This document shows positions 9,222 through 17,659 of a stretch of 64,000 nt of DNA, piece after piece. The stretch is from Bog-473 sp963726135 (lineage in GTDB: Bacteria > Actinomycetota > Acidimicrobiia > Acidimicrobiales > RAAP-2): NCBI GenBank assembly GCA_963726135.1, contig CAVSBE010000008.1, positions 558,001 to 622,000 on the forward strand, in the 5' to 3' direction. The position numbers were made by a program, and so were the translations under genes. The notes under the pieces are model-generated. The model did not search any database and had not been told where the DNA came from. It saw only the letters and a program-made list of their open reading frames with translations. How positions within the stretch are numbered: the stretch's first letter is position 1; every line of letters begins with the position of its first letter.

Positions 9222-9264
9222 GAGATGATTGCGGCCAGGCCCCGTTGCCTGGCCCAATCATCTC
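9222..9264. other. Long near-perfect inverted repeat (hairpin)
   Basis: GAGATGATTG + C + GGCCAGGC, a 6-base loop CCCGTT, then GCCTGGCC + CAATCATCTC. This gives 18 base pairs with a single bulged base. There is no T-run on either side. It lies between leader repeat copies A and B, with no gene within 300 bases. It could be a strong terminator, a processing site or the end of a small mobile repeat. Confidence 0.6.
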
Positions 9265-9279
9265 GCCGCCTACTGGCAA

Positions 9280-9352
9280 TTGTGACGCTCCGGGGCCGAG
9301 AACGCATAGAGCCATTCGTACTTCCGTGCCCCAACGTTCACACAACAGACCC
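9280..9352 (-). repeat. Leader repeat copy B (no recognisable gene downstream)
   Basis: On the minus strand: GTTGTGTGAACGTTGGGGCA, then TACGAATGGCTCTATGCG, then a weaker CACAATTGCC block. It matches copies A, C and D best over the GGCTCTAT core and the GTTG spacing. Downstream on the same strand lie the 9222-9264 hairpin and then copy A, with no convincing gene. Confidence 0.5.
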
Positions 9353-10371
9353 TTGACGCCCCCGGGGGTCTTCGGCCACCACCTAGGAGATCTCGGGATG
9401 GTGGCGCCGAGGATCAGAGTGCGAATCGGGACGGTGCTGGATTCAGCTTTCGGTCATCAATTCATGTGCGGTCGCGCCGGCACCGAGTTCCGACAGTTGA
9501 GACACGCGATCAAACGCGGAACGTTGCAAACGACGGTGCGTCGCGCAGAAGTGAGGGACAGATCGACTCTGCTCATCGCTGGGCATCGACCGTCACCTCG
9601 TTTGAAATGCAGCCGTACGAAGCTAAGCGAGGCCGGATTGTAAACAGCCCGCGTCACTCGTTCCGAAGTGGTAACCGTTTTTGCGCGGCCAAACCATTCG
9701 TTCGCGTTGTTCACGAGGACTTAACTCCAGAATCCTCGCAATTGATACTCGATCCTGGTCAGTCTGTAGAGGCGTCTCGACGCTGCCCGGTCTGGGAACC
9801 ACCCGAAGGATCGGATCGTATTTCCGGCGCTGTGGGCGGGGTGAGCACCAATCCCGAAACCCGTCACCCCGTCCTCACGCAGGATCTTGTGTGCAGCCGC
9901 GTCGCCGACAAGATGTGTCGGGGCCGTGTCCAACTGTCACACGTCGAGGGTCACCGCTTGCGGCGGGAGCGAGCCGAATGAAGGGTCCTCGACGTCGAGA
10001 AGCGAAGCACTGGCCGCCGAAACGGATCCAGGCGGGAGTTGCAACCGAGGTGTTCATTACTTCGGACGGCAGGTTCTTCCACCTTGGGATCTGGTTCAAT
10101 AGACTGGAGACACAGCGTTTCGGCCCCGCCCTCCTCCGTTCCCCCTCCAGGCGGGGTCGTTTCGCGTCCAGGAGCTTGTCATCTGGATGCCCGGATACAT
10201 GCCGATGCCCAACTCGCTTCCGGGGTCACCGCGCTCACCCTTCGCGTCGCTGTGTCATCGGAAACACGAGCACAATCCGTCGCGTCGACTTCACGGAACG
10301 GCCATGGACTTCACAGGGGGCGGGGTCACAGTTGGAATCCGGGATATGTAGACGCTGAGTCCCCGCCCCCA
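9353..10371. other. About 1 kb without a supportable gene
   Basis: Several frames of 60-225 codons are open on both strands, but none shows a recognisable motif and their compositions (Arg/Ser/Pro-rich) look like shadow reading. This part is visibly less GC-rich near 9600-9720 than its surroundings, which would fit an old insertion or decayed genes between leader copies B and C. Confidence 0.4.
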
Positions 10372-10452
10372 CAGCTGATTTTGGGGGGATCGGAACGAAC
10401 CGGATAGAGCCGTCCGAACCCATAATTCACAACGCTTGAACAACTCACGTCT
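10372..10452 (-). repeat. Leader repeat copy C
   Basis: On the minus strand: GAGTTGTTCAAGCGTTGTGA, then TTCGGACGGCTCTATCCGG, then CCCCAAAATCAGC. It shares the GTTG, GGCTCTAT and AAAATC blocks with the other copies. It lies downstream of the WhiB gene on the same strand, so it could drive something in the gene-poor stretch that follows. Confidence 0.5.
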
Positions 10453-10523
10453 ATCCGTTGCGCCATCCAGCGCATCAGCCCTCGGCTCGTTCGTGGCGTC
10501 TGAGCGCCTGCCGCCAGCCTCCC

Positions 10524-10754
10524 CTACGCCACCTGCCGCCTCAACTCCCGGCGCTCAGCCTCATCTGTTCCGCCCCAGAGACCGACGATAGTGAGGTCAG
10601 CCAGCGCGAACTCAAGGCACTCCAGTCGGACCGGACAGGTGCCGCATAGCTCCTTCAAGCCGTAGGCAGCCCCGGGGGACTTGACGAACCCGCGTGCACC
10701 CAACCCCCGGCAGGCTGCGTGGCGGTGCCACGCCGGCCGCAAGCCGTCATCCAT
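10524..10754 (-). CDS. WhiB-family iron-sulfur transcriptional regulator
   Basis: A 76-residue protein with the four-cysteine pattern of WhiB proteins: C15, then C37-x2-C40-x5-C46 ('CGTCPVRLEC'). These ligate a [4Fe-4S] cluster. The family turn appears as 'GLWGGTDEAERREL', followed by a basic C-terminus that usually binds DNA or the sigma factor. The N-terminal 'WHRHAACRG' matches the family. Its ATG overlaps the stop of the upstream hypothetical gene by 8 bases, which argues for translational coupling. WhiB proteins act on sigma-A-dependent promoters in response to redox or developmental cues; this one's targets are unknown. Confidence 0.9.
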   Translation of the reverse strand: MDDGLRPAWHRHAACRGLGARGFVKSPGAAYGLKELCGTCPVRLECLEFALADLTIVGLWGGTDEAERRELRRQVA

Positions 10755-11115
10755 AGCCAGCGTCCAGGTCGCTCGAATCGAAGTCGAAGATGGTCAGGAG
10801 GTACCTCAGTCGATCCATGACCGTCTTCGTGTTCGCCGCGGGATCGGTCACGGCCCGCTGCGCGGTGAATGCGACTTCGGCGCACGTGTTCAGCATCCAT
10901 GCGACGCGTTCTCTGAGCTTCACGTCCGGACAAGGGTTTGCCGTCAGCCACACCGATGCGTCAGTCGTGGCCGCTTGCAGCTCGTCTGCTGCCGCCAGCA
11001 TTGTGATCTTGTTCACGCTAGTCGACCGGCAAAATCGCCTTTCGGCAGTTGTCACGCGATCAAGGATGATTGTCGCCTCGGAGCGCCACTGAAGTGTGTC
11101 TGTTTCGTTTGCCAT
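10747..11115 (-). CDS. Conserved hypothetical protein, paralogue B, coupled to WhiB
   Basis: A 122-residue soluble protein and paralogue of the product at 8504-8866 (same 'ITMLAAADEL', 'TANPCP' and 'TAQRAV' blocks). I chose the ATG at 11115 ('MANETDTLQWR') because similarity to the paralogue begins just after it; the longer frame to 11256 runs through the leader repeat. Its 3' end overlaps the WhiB start, so the two are very likely one operon. The coupling hints that this family works with WhiB, for example as a partner or sensor, but nothing in the sequence shows how. Family not recognised. Confidence 0.75.
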   Translation of the reverse strand: MANETDTLQWRSEATIILDRVTTAERRFCRSTSVNKITMLAAADELQAATTDASVWLTANPCPDVKLRERVAWMLNTCAEVAFTAQRAVTDPAANTKTVMDRLRYLLTIFDFDSSDLDAGYG

Positions 11116-11169
11116 GTTGATCGTGGTTGGGGCGGGGCCGACTCCCACCACAGGTCCCCGAGATTTCTC

Positions 11170-11258
11170 GGCCCCGTCCCTACGGTGATTCTGGACTCGC
11201 GTCCCACCGCTCCATAGAGCCGTTCGTAACTGAACAACACAACCCCTCCACAACACCT
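11170..11258 (-). repeat. Leader repeat copy D (upstream of paralogue B and WhiB)
   Basis: On the minus strand: GTTGTGTTGTTCAG, then TTACGAACGGCTCTATGGAG, then TCCAGAATCACCGTAGGGAC. With copy A the likeness extends past the core (CC.ATAGAGCC with G.GATT.TGG on the plus strand). It lies about 55 bases upstream of the paralogue B start, close to the arrangement at paralogue A. Confidence 0.55.
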
Positions 11259-11406
11259 ACGGCCGACGCTCGACCGGACGAACCGAAGGTCGGCCCGTGC
11301 CACCGATCCGACTACGCCCGGGCGAGTCTCAGCATCATTTCGCACGACTTCGATGCGGGAGTTGCCAACATTGCGAAGGGTGCCCCCGCCGCCGACCCAG
11401 TTGTGG

Positions 11407-11893
11407 TCACTCGCTGGACGTCAAGGGATCACGGCGCGTGTCCGAGCCGAGCGTGCGGCTGGGATGGGTCCTGAGCCCACGTATGCCGCGCGCGAGATCC
11501 ACGAGCCGTGCCGCGGCTGCTGGAGATCGTGCCGGTCCGATGCACGAACCCGACCGTGACGGACTGGGGTGGATCGAAGGGATGGATCTCAATTCTCTTG
11601 TATTCGGCGGCAACGCACCGGTACGTGAGAAAGGATCCCATTCCCGCCTGTGCCGCTGCGATCCAAGAGCCTCGGTCCTCGAGCACCAGCGACACCGTGG
11701 GTGTGGTTCCCGTCGACGTCGTCGCCACCTCGTTGATGAGCTGCCGCCGCCCCGAGCTGGCCGGCGGCATGATCAGTGGCTGGGTCACGACGTCGTCCCA
11801 CGACACCGCCGCTGGGAGTTCGGAGGAACGGCGAGACAGCGCGCTTCCTGGTCGCTGTGATCGGCTCGACGGTGTGCGCTTGATCACGGTCAT
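11407..11893 (-). pseudogene. Remnant of a LysR-type regulator (effector domain only)
   Basis: One frame (from 11893) reads '..AAVSWDDVVTQPLIMPPASS', then 'RRQLINEV', 'SWIAAAQAGMGSFLTYR', 'IEIHPFDPP' and 'SVTVGFVHR'. These are the successive landmarks of the second half of a LysR substrate-binding domain. After 'GTISS' the likeness jumps to another frame reading 'SPAAAARLVDLARGI', the usual LysR end, with a stop at 11407. No winged-helix N-terminus is found upstream. It is therefore a 5'-truncated, frameshifted gene, with assembly indels a possible cause of the shift. Confidence 0.5.
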
Positions 11894-12398
11894 CGGGGGT
11901 CAGCTCAAGAAGCCGATCTGCGCCTCGCCATACTTGTACCATTCGGAGCAGTCGTGCGCAGCACCGGCTCGGCACACACTGATCTGGAGATCGGGTTCAG
12001 ACCCGACCCGGCCGGCGCCTGGATGTGAGGCCAACCGAGGCGTCGGTTTGGCGGTCGTGGAGTGCGGTCTACGCCTGCCCTCGAGCCTTCGCCCACGGCG
12101 TGATGCAGAAGGCTCGGCGGCCGGGCGTCAAGACCGCAACTCGCGATCGGAACCAGCACCGGCCGACGAGACTGAACATTGACGCCGTGCTCACATCGAA
12201 GGACGTATGCGCGCGAGATGGGTCTGGGTGAGCCACGACCTCCAGATCAGTGTTGCCGAGCCGGTGATGCGCACGGAACGTGCTGCAACGCATGGTCCAA
12301 GACGTGCGATGCCCAGAACGGTGCTTGTGGTCAGCCAGCGTTAATGGTCTCCTGTGGGATCAGGGCGCGTGCTGCGCTCGCTGATCGGGAGGTCATCG
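11894..12398. other. No confident gene; possible minus-strand 3' end at 11900
   Basis: A minus-strand frame ending with TGA at 11900-11902 reads '..PDLQISVCRAG', 'HDCSEWYKYGEAQIGFLS', which looks protein-like but has no clear start and no family I know. The rest of the interval shows only shadow frames. GGAGGT at 12390-12395 belongs to the next gene. Confidence 0.3.
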
Positions 12399-14061
12399 AT
12401 GGTTGGACTGATGCGAAGGATGAACCGGGGCGCCTTCGTGATCGTCGTGGCTCTTATGGTTGCCAGCCTTGGGCAACTCTCGAGCATCACCGGGGCCCAA
12501 GGCGACGTCGTACGGGCGGCGCTCGCGCCGGGATCCATCAACCATGTCCTCGTCATCGATTTGGAGAACGAGAGCTTCTCCAGCACGTTTGGCTCCAACT
12601 CTGTGGCGACCTACCTCAACCACACACTCGTCCCCGCGGGCGAGCTCCTCCCCAACTACTACTCCACGGGTCACGTGAGCCTCGACAACTATATTGCGCA
12701 GGTCTCCGGCCAGGCACCGACACCTTTGACTGATTCGGATTGTTTGAGCGGGAGCCTTGGTGCCCAGTACCTCAATGTGACTCCGGGAACCGACGACCCG
12801 AACAGCACGACCTATCCGGGCCAGGTTGACGGCAACGGCTGCGTGTTCCCGGCGCCCTCGACCTCGAGCAATGGTGCACCGACCATCGCCGACCAGCTCG
12901 ATGCCGCCTACCCTCCTGATCCCGTCACACATGTGGCAACCTGGCGCGAATACGCCGAGGACATGGGCAATGATCCAGCGCGAGACGGTGGAACGAACGA
13001 CCCGCTGGGCGGCACCGACTGTGCCCACCCGACCCTGGGCGGCGCGGACAACACCGCTGTCGCCGAGGCCTCCGACCAGTACACGACACGGCACAACCCG
13101 TTCATGTACTTCCACTCCATCATCGATAACGCCGCGGAGTGCAATGCCAACGTGGTTCCACTCGGATCGGTGATCACCGGAGCGTCCAGCACATTCAATG
13201 GCACCCTGCTTCCCGACACGTTCAGCGGACACCTGGTCAACGACCTGTCCGGCGTTGCGACGACGCCTCGGTTCGGCTTCATCAGCCCGAACCTCTGTGA
13301 CGACGGGCATGACGGAACCTGTGCCGGCGGTCGACGCCGGGTCCACCTGGAGCGACCTTCAAGGAGCGAACTCCACCTCCTTGACTACCGGAACCCTGAC
13401 TCCGTCCGAGAACGGATGGCGGGTCCGAGCGGTCTTCACCAACCACGTCGGTTCGGCAACCACGAACAACGCAGAAATCACGGTGGCCCCGACAATTTCC
13501 GTAGCGCTCCCGGCAAATGGTGCAACGGTGTCTGCCGGTCAGTGGCTCGACGCCAGCGCCTCATCGGGGGTGACCCAGGTCGTCTACCAGCTCACCGGCG
13601 GGACCCTCGACCACACAGTGATCGCGACGGCGACTCCGACCATCGTCGGTTGGCTCGCTGGCTTCGACACCACGACGATCCCCAACGGCTCCTACACCCT
13701 TCAGGGCGTCGCCACGTACCCAGGCGGGTCGACCGGTGCGAGCGCCGGGGTGACCATCACGGTCAACAACCCGCCACCGACAGCCACCATCGGGCTGCCG
13801 GCGAACGGTGCAACGGTGTCTGCCGGTCAGTGGCTCGACGCCAGCGCCTCGTCGGGGGTGACCCAGGTCGTCTACCAGCTCACCGGCGGGACCCTCGACC
13901 ACACAGTGATCGCGACGGCGACTCCGACCATCGTCGGTTGGCTGGCAGACTGGAACACCACGACGGTTCCCAACGGCTCCTACGCGCTCCAAAGCCTCGT
14001 TTCCTACGCTGGCGGGGTCACCGGGACGAGTTCTTCCATTGCCGTCACCGTAGCGAACTAG
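12399..14061 (+). pseudogene. Secreted phosphoesterase (acid phosphatase/phospholipase C-like) fused out of frame to Ig-like repeats
   Basis: The ATG at 12399 follows a GGAGGT site. After a signal peptide (about residues 8-34) come 'HVLVIDLENESFSSTFG' and 'PNYYSTGHVSLDNYIAQVSG', the metal-site start of the phosphoesterase family (AcpA and phospholipase C group), then 'NPFMYFHSI' and 'FGFISPNLCDDGHD'. The domain stops at 'GTCAGG' near 13325, where family members normally continue towards 'FLKEWVP' and the ITFDE-type motif. The frame then shifts into the second half of an Ig-like domain ('STWSDLQGANSTSL') and two 96-residue repeats. A deletion that removed the catalytic C-terminus and joined two genes or domains explains this best. 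Confidence 0.7.
13519..13943 (+). repeat. Two near-identical 137-base blocks, period 288 bases
   Basis: Bases 13519-13655 recur at 13807-13943 with one difference that I can see. They encode 'GATVSAGQWLDASASSGV' and the following strand-rich module in two copies of a 96-residue repeat. Homogenisation by gene conversion or recent duplication is likely. Confidence 0.8.
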
Positions 14062-14385
14062 GAGCACGCTCTTGAAGTAGCTGCTGCTACGTCACCCTCC
14101 GGGGGTTAGGGGTGCCGTCCACCCTGATACGTGGGCGCCCTCGCGGCCTGAGGGAGTTCGACCACCGGTAGCAATGCTGGGGAGCGGAGCACCAGTCACC
14201 TTCCGAGCCCATCAGCCAAGACTGCTCCGAAGTCGCCGCGAGCATGCGAGCCGTTCACTCCCACCCCGGTCCATCCGCTCGACCCACGAGTCCACCCGCC
14301 ATGCTCGAGCAGATCGGGGTCGAGTCGCTCCTTGAACGAGAGCTTTTGCACGACCAGTGCTCCCACATTTCCTTAGACTGCGCTC
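14062..14385. other. Intergenic, no gene seen
   Basis: A small stem GTAGC/GCTAC (14077-14090) lies just after the stop at 14061 and may help end transcription. I see no other structure or coding signal before the ATG at 14386. Confidence 0.4.
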
Positions 14386-15006
14386 ATGACACCGCCCAGT
14401 CTCGCTCAACAAGAACGCAAGACCCTCTGCGATCTCTTTGTCGAGCGTGGTTCCGACGCACCTACCTTGTGCGAGGGTTGGGTGACCGCCGATCTGGCTG
14501 CGCACCTCGTTGTCCGTGAGCGGCGACCCGACAGTGGGCCGGGACTCGTCTGGCCCCCGCTGGCTCGGTACACCGACAAAGTGCGACAGGCAGTGCGGGA
14601 TCGCACGTCGTGGGAGAAGCTCATCGAAACTGTGCGGCGCGGACCACCGTTGCTCCTCCGTCCCTTCGACGGACCGATGAACACGGTCGAGTTCTTCATT
14701 CACGTAGAAGACGTACGACGTGCGCAAGGCGGCTGGGAACCCCGCGTGATCTCGCCGGAGTTGGCTGATGCCCTCTGGGCGCGCGACGGGCCCGGCGGGA
14801 TGGCGAAGAGAGTCCCCGCCACGATCGTGATGACCTCACCGGGACGGGCGGACAAAGAGCGTGGCACCGGCCCGCGCCTCACCCTGTCCGGCGACCCGGG
14901 CGAGCTCACCATGTTCGGCGCTGGTCGACAGAGGGCATCGAGGGTCGAGATGAGCGGCGACGCAGCGCTCGCCGCCCAGCTGCGCGCAGCGCCGCTGGGC
15001 ATCTGA
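14386..15006 (+). CDS. TIGR03085-family (DinB/mycothiol-type) metal-binding protein
   Basis: A 206-residue protein. It begins 'LAQQERKTLCDLFVERG', continues 'PTLCEGWVTADLAAHLVVRERRP' and has 'NTVEFFIHVEDVRRAQ' near residue 103. The two His-containing motifs are the metal-binding helices of the actinobacterial TIGR03085 proteins, which belong to the DinB/maleylpyruvate-isomerase-like superfamily. Many members act on mycothiol conjugates, but no specific reaction is known for this group. The start follows the family start closely. Confidence 0.85.
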   Translation: MTPPSLAQQERKTLCDLFVERGSDAPTLCEGWVTADLAAHLVVRERRPDSGPGLVWPPLARYTDKVRQAVRDRTSWEKLIETVRRGPPLLLRPFDGPMNTVEFFIHVEDVRRAQGGWEPRVISPELADALWARDGPGGMAKRVPATIVMTSPGRADKERGTGPRLTLSGDPGELTMFGAGRQRASRVEMSGDAALAAQLRAAPLGI

Positions 15007-15060
15007 CTTCCGATGCCTTGATCGGAGATGTCACCCGGTCGGGACCCTTGTCGGCACGTC

Positions 15061-15540
15061 TCAATTTCGAGATTTCTCGGGTGGCTGTTCAGCGGCTGCC
15101 CTGACTCGTTCGAGGGTGCGCCGCATGTCGCGCTGGTTGCGACGCTCCCGCAAGACTCCGCCGAGTGGGCGCCACATCTTGGTGAAGAGGTTGTCACCGA
15201 GGTCGAATGACTCGATGACATCGGTACCTCCGTCATCCGTGGCGTGAAACTCGTAGCGCCAAGTATTGACCGGTCGCTCGCGGATGATGACCGCGAACTC
15301 GAAAACCTGACCTGGCACGCACTCGGTGATCTTGCATGTGGTCCAGTAGAGAACGGGCCAATTCTCATTGCGCTTCACGTGGCCGCGGTACCGCGCGCCG
15401 ACCGCCGGACCGGTGGCGCCCTCGATCCACTCCGCCTCAACCACCTCAGGGCTGTACTCCCCCATCTTCGTGATGTCGCTAACGAGTCGCCAGACCCGAT
15501 CGGGCGGCGCGTCGATGTGGAGTGTGACCGCAGCACGCAC
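15061..15540 (-). CDS. SRPBCC (START/polyketide cyclase-like) family protein
   Basis: A 159-residue single-domain protein. The opening 'VTLHIDAPPDRVWRLVSDITKMGEYSPEV' is the classic start of the SRPBCC hydrophobic-pocket fold, followed by strands such as 'ARYRGHVKRN' and 'FEFAVIIRERPVNTWRYEF' and a long C-terminal helix with basic residues. Members bind or chaperone lipids or aromatic compounds; the ligand is unknown. The GTG at 15540 fits the family; a GTG at 15528 is a second option. It converges with the TIGR03085 gene, 54 bases away. Confidence 0.85.
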   Translation of the reverse strand: MRAAVTLHIDAPPDRVWRLVSDITKMGEYSPEVVEAEWIEGATGPAVGARYRGHVKRNENWPVLYWTTCKITECVPGQVFEFAVIIRERPVNTWRYEFHATDDGGTDVIESFDLGDNLFTKMWRPLGGVLRERRNQRDMRRTLERVRAAAEQPPEKSRN

Positions 15541-15734
15541 GCCAGCAGACCTTAGGACGTCGTTCGACGGCTGTCAGTTCTTACTGAACCTGTCCCCACC
15601 GGGCGGACTCCTGGGTATGGCCAAACGCTGGTTCGATCGCACTTCGAACCTCGCGAAGCCCCTGTGCGTCCACGTCATCGCCTGACGCGACAACCATCTT
15701 CAGAGCACAGCCTTATGTGACATATCCATTGCCG

Positions 15735-16529
15735 TTAGATGCCTTCAGGTGATTGTCGCGGAGTAGTCGGGGACGTAGTGATACCGATCGCGAGGTGGTC
15801 TCCGATAATCCCCGACGGGCGGGCGGGGGGAAGCTTGACCCTCGGAGCCTTACGGGCGTCGTACGGCACCACCGAGAGCAGATGAGCGATGCAGTTGAGC
15901 CGGGCCCGCTTCTTGTCGTCGGCCTCGACCTCGTACCAGGGGGAGTCCGGTAGATCGCAGTGAGCGAACATCTCGTCTTTGGCCCTGGAATACTCGACCC
16001 AGCGGTTGCGCCCCTCGAGGTCCATCTCGCTGAGCTTCCAACGCTTCAGGGGCGCGTTGACGCGCTCTTTGAACCTTCGCTCCTGTTCCTCGTCGCTCAC
16101 GGAGAACCAGTACTTGAGCAAAACGATTCCGTCATCGATCAGCATCCGCTCGAAGGCAGGACACTGCCGGAGAAAGCGGTGGTACTCCTCGTCTGTACAG
16201 AAACCCATCACCCGCTCTACCCCGGCCCGGTTGTACCAGCTGCGGTCGAACAGGACCATCTCCCCTCCGGCGGGAAGGTGGGCGATGTAGCGCTGGAAAT
16301 ACCACTGGCCCTCTTCACGGTCGCTTGGGGCAGGGAGTGCGGCGATCCGGCACCATCGGGGATTGAGGTGCTCGGTAATACGCTTGATCACGCCACCCTT
16401 GCCAGCGGCATCGCGACCCTCGATCACGATGACAACCCGTTGACCCTCCTCGCGGACCCACTGTTGCATCTTCACCAGCTCCTCTTGGAGGTGCAGGAGT
16501 GCCTTGTCATATACGTCGTTGTCAGCCAT
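15735..16529 (-). CDS. ppk2: Polyphosphate kinase 2
   Basis: A 264-residue PPK2. Walker A is 'IEGRDAAGKGGVIKRI' (near residue 37), and the lid and second motif 'MVLFDRSWYNRAGVERVMGF' follows near 95, with 'YWFSVSDEEQERRFKERV' and 'KRWKLSEMDLE' after it. The enzyme moves phosphate between polyphosphate and nucleotides; class I members usually make NTP from NDP. I chose ATG 16529 ('MADNDVYDK') over the upstream start at 16559 because family similarity begins there. It acts in the cytosol and stands alone. Confidence 0.92.
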   Translation of the reverse strand: MADNDVYDKALLHLQEELVKMQQWVREEGQRVVIVIEGRDAAGKGGVIKRITEHLNPRWCRIAALPAPSDREEGQWYFQRYIAHLPAGGEMVLFDRSWYNRAGVERVMGFCTDEEYHRFLRQCPAFERMLIDDGIVLLKYWFSVSDEEQERRFKERVNAPLKRWKLSEMDLEGRNRWVEYSRAKDEMFAHCDLPDSPWYEVEADDKKRARLNCIAHLLSVVPYDARKAPRVKLPPARPSGIIGDHLAIGITTSPTTPRQSPEGI

Positions 16530-16590
16530 GCGCTCATCCTGCCAGGCGCGTCCGGCCAACTCCGCTGTTGGGGGGTCGGGGGGTCGGAGA

Positions 16591-16977
16591 CTACGTCGTC
16601 ACCTCGCGCCCCCCATAGGCGGACAGCCCGTAGATAACCAGGACGCCGACGAAGATGTACGTAAGCGACCAAACGGGGTAGAAAGGCATCCACCAGATCG
16701 CACTGATCGCCATGACCGCTCCGGCGAAGATCCCAATCCATCGGCTGAACTGTGACCGTGCCATTACCCCGAATGCGCAGAGGATCAGCACGATTGCCAC
16801 GATGAGGTACACCCAGCCATAGGTCTTCAGACTGTGGCCGAAAATCGCATCTTCGAAGTTCTGGGGGAGCACCCCGTGATAGCGGAACGCCCAGATGGCG
16901 TCGAAGACTCGCATGATGCCAGCGACTCCGAGCACTACCGCTGCGAAGATGAGCCAGCCTTGACCTTTCTCATCCAT
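16591..16977 (-). CDS. Small four-helix membrane protein (DUF7144-like)
   Basis: A 128-residue protein with four membrane spans: 'GWLIFAAVVLGVAGIMRVF', 'GWVYLIVAIVLILCAFGVM', 'WIGIFAGAVMAISAIWWMPF' and 'WSLTYIFVGVLVIYGLSAYG'. The order and the 'MRVFDAIWAFRY' motif after the first span match the actinobacterial DUF7144-type family, whose function is unknown. ATG 16977 has a strong GGGGGAGGG site upstream on the minus strand. It lies upstream of ppk2 on the same strand with 61 bases between; co-transcription is possible. Confidence 0.75.
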   Translation of the reverse strand: MDEKGQGWLIFAAVVLGVAGIMRVFDAIWAFRYHGVLPQNFEDAIFGHSLKTYGWVYLIVAIVLILCAFGVMARSQFSRWIGIFAGAVMAISAIWWMPFYPVWSLTYIFVGVLVIYGLSAYGGREVTT

Positions 16978-17051
16978 GGTTTCACCCTCCCCCGATTGCT
17001 CGGGTGTTCGATCGCATCCCACGTGCGACCTACGTCTACGCATACAACGCT

Positions 17052-17186
17052 ATGGCCACAACTACTGCTATGTGGTGGATGCTTTTGGTGCCTCTTGGTT
17101 TGAGCTGGGTGCGACGTGCTGGTCGCAAGCAGCACTCTGTGAGCAGTCAGAATTTGAGGCTGTCGGGCCGAGCCGCGGCGACTACC
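17052..17186 (+). pseudogene. Possible 5' end of a small membrane protein cut by the insertion sequence
   Basis: From ATG 17052 the frame reads 'MATTTAMWWMLLVPLGLSW' and then a basic, polar stretch. It runs into the left end of the IS nest at 17187. This looks like the N-terminus of a small host protein with one membrane span, truncated by the insertion. I could not find its continuation to the right of 20969. Confidence 0.25.
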
Positions 17187-17659
17187 GCCGGGTCTGCAGA
17201 AGGTTTGGTTTCCGATTTCGGTCTTGGATTCAGGCGGTCGATGTAACGACCTCGGCAAGCGCCTGAGATGGTGTCACCCAGTTGAGGGTCTGTCGAGGCC
17301 GTCCGTTGAGTCGCCTGGCCACAGCGTTGAGCTCCGCCTGGGTGTGGACCGACAAGTTGGTGCCCTTGGGGAAGTACTGACGCAACAGGCCGTTGGTGTT
17401 CTCGTTGGTGCCGCGCTGCCAGGGGCTGCTCGGATCGCAGAAGTAGATCTGCACACCAGTTGAGACACTGAACTTGAGGTGCTCTGCCATCTCCTTGCCC
17501 TGGTCCCATGTGATGCTGCGCCGCAGCTCGGTGGGCAATGACCGGATCTTCTTGCTCATGGCCAGGCGAACCTGCTCGGCCGTGTTCTTCTCGAGCTTCA
17601 TCAACATCACGTAGCGGGTCGAGCGCTCGACGAGGGTCCCGATACTGGCCTTCCCCCCG

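Noticed and set aside
9466..10358. Overlapping plus-strand frames of 171 and 225 codons
   Set aside because: No motif, low-complexity Arg/Ser content and mutual overlap; no start context better than chance.
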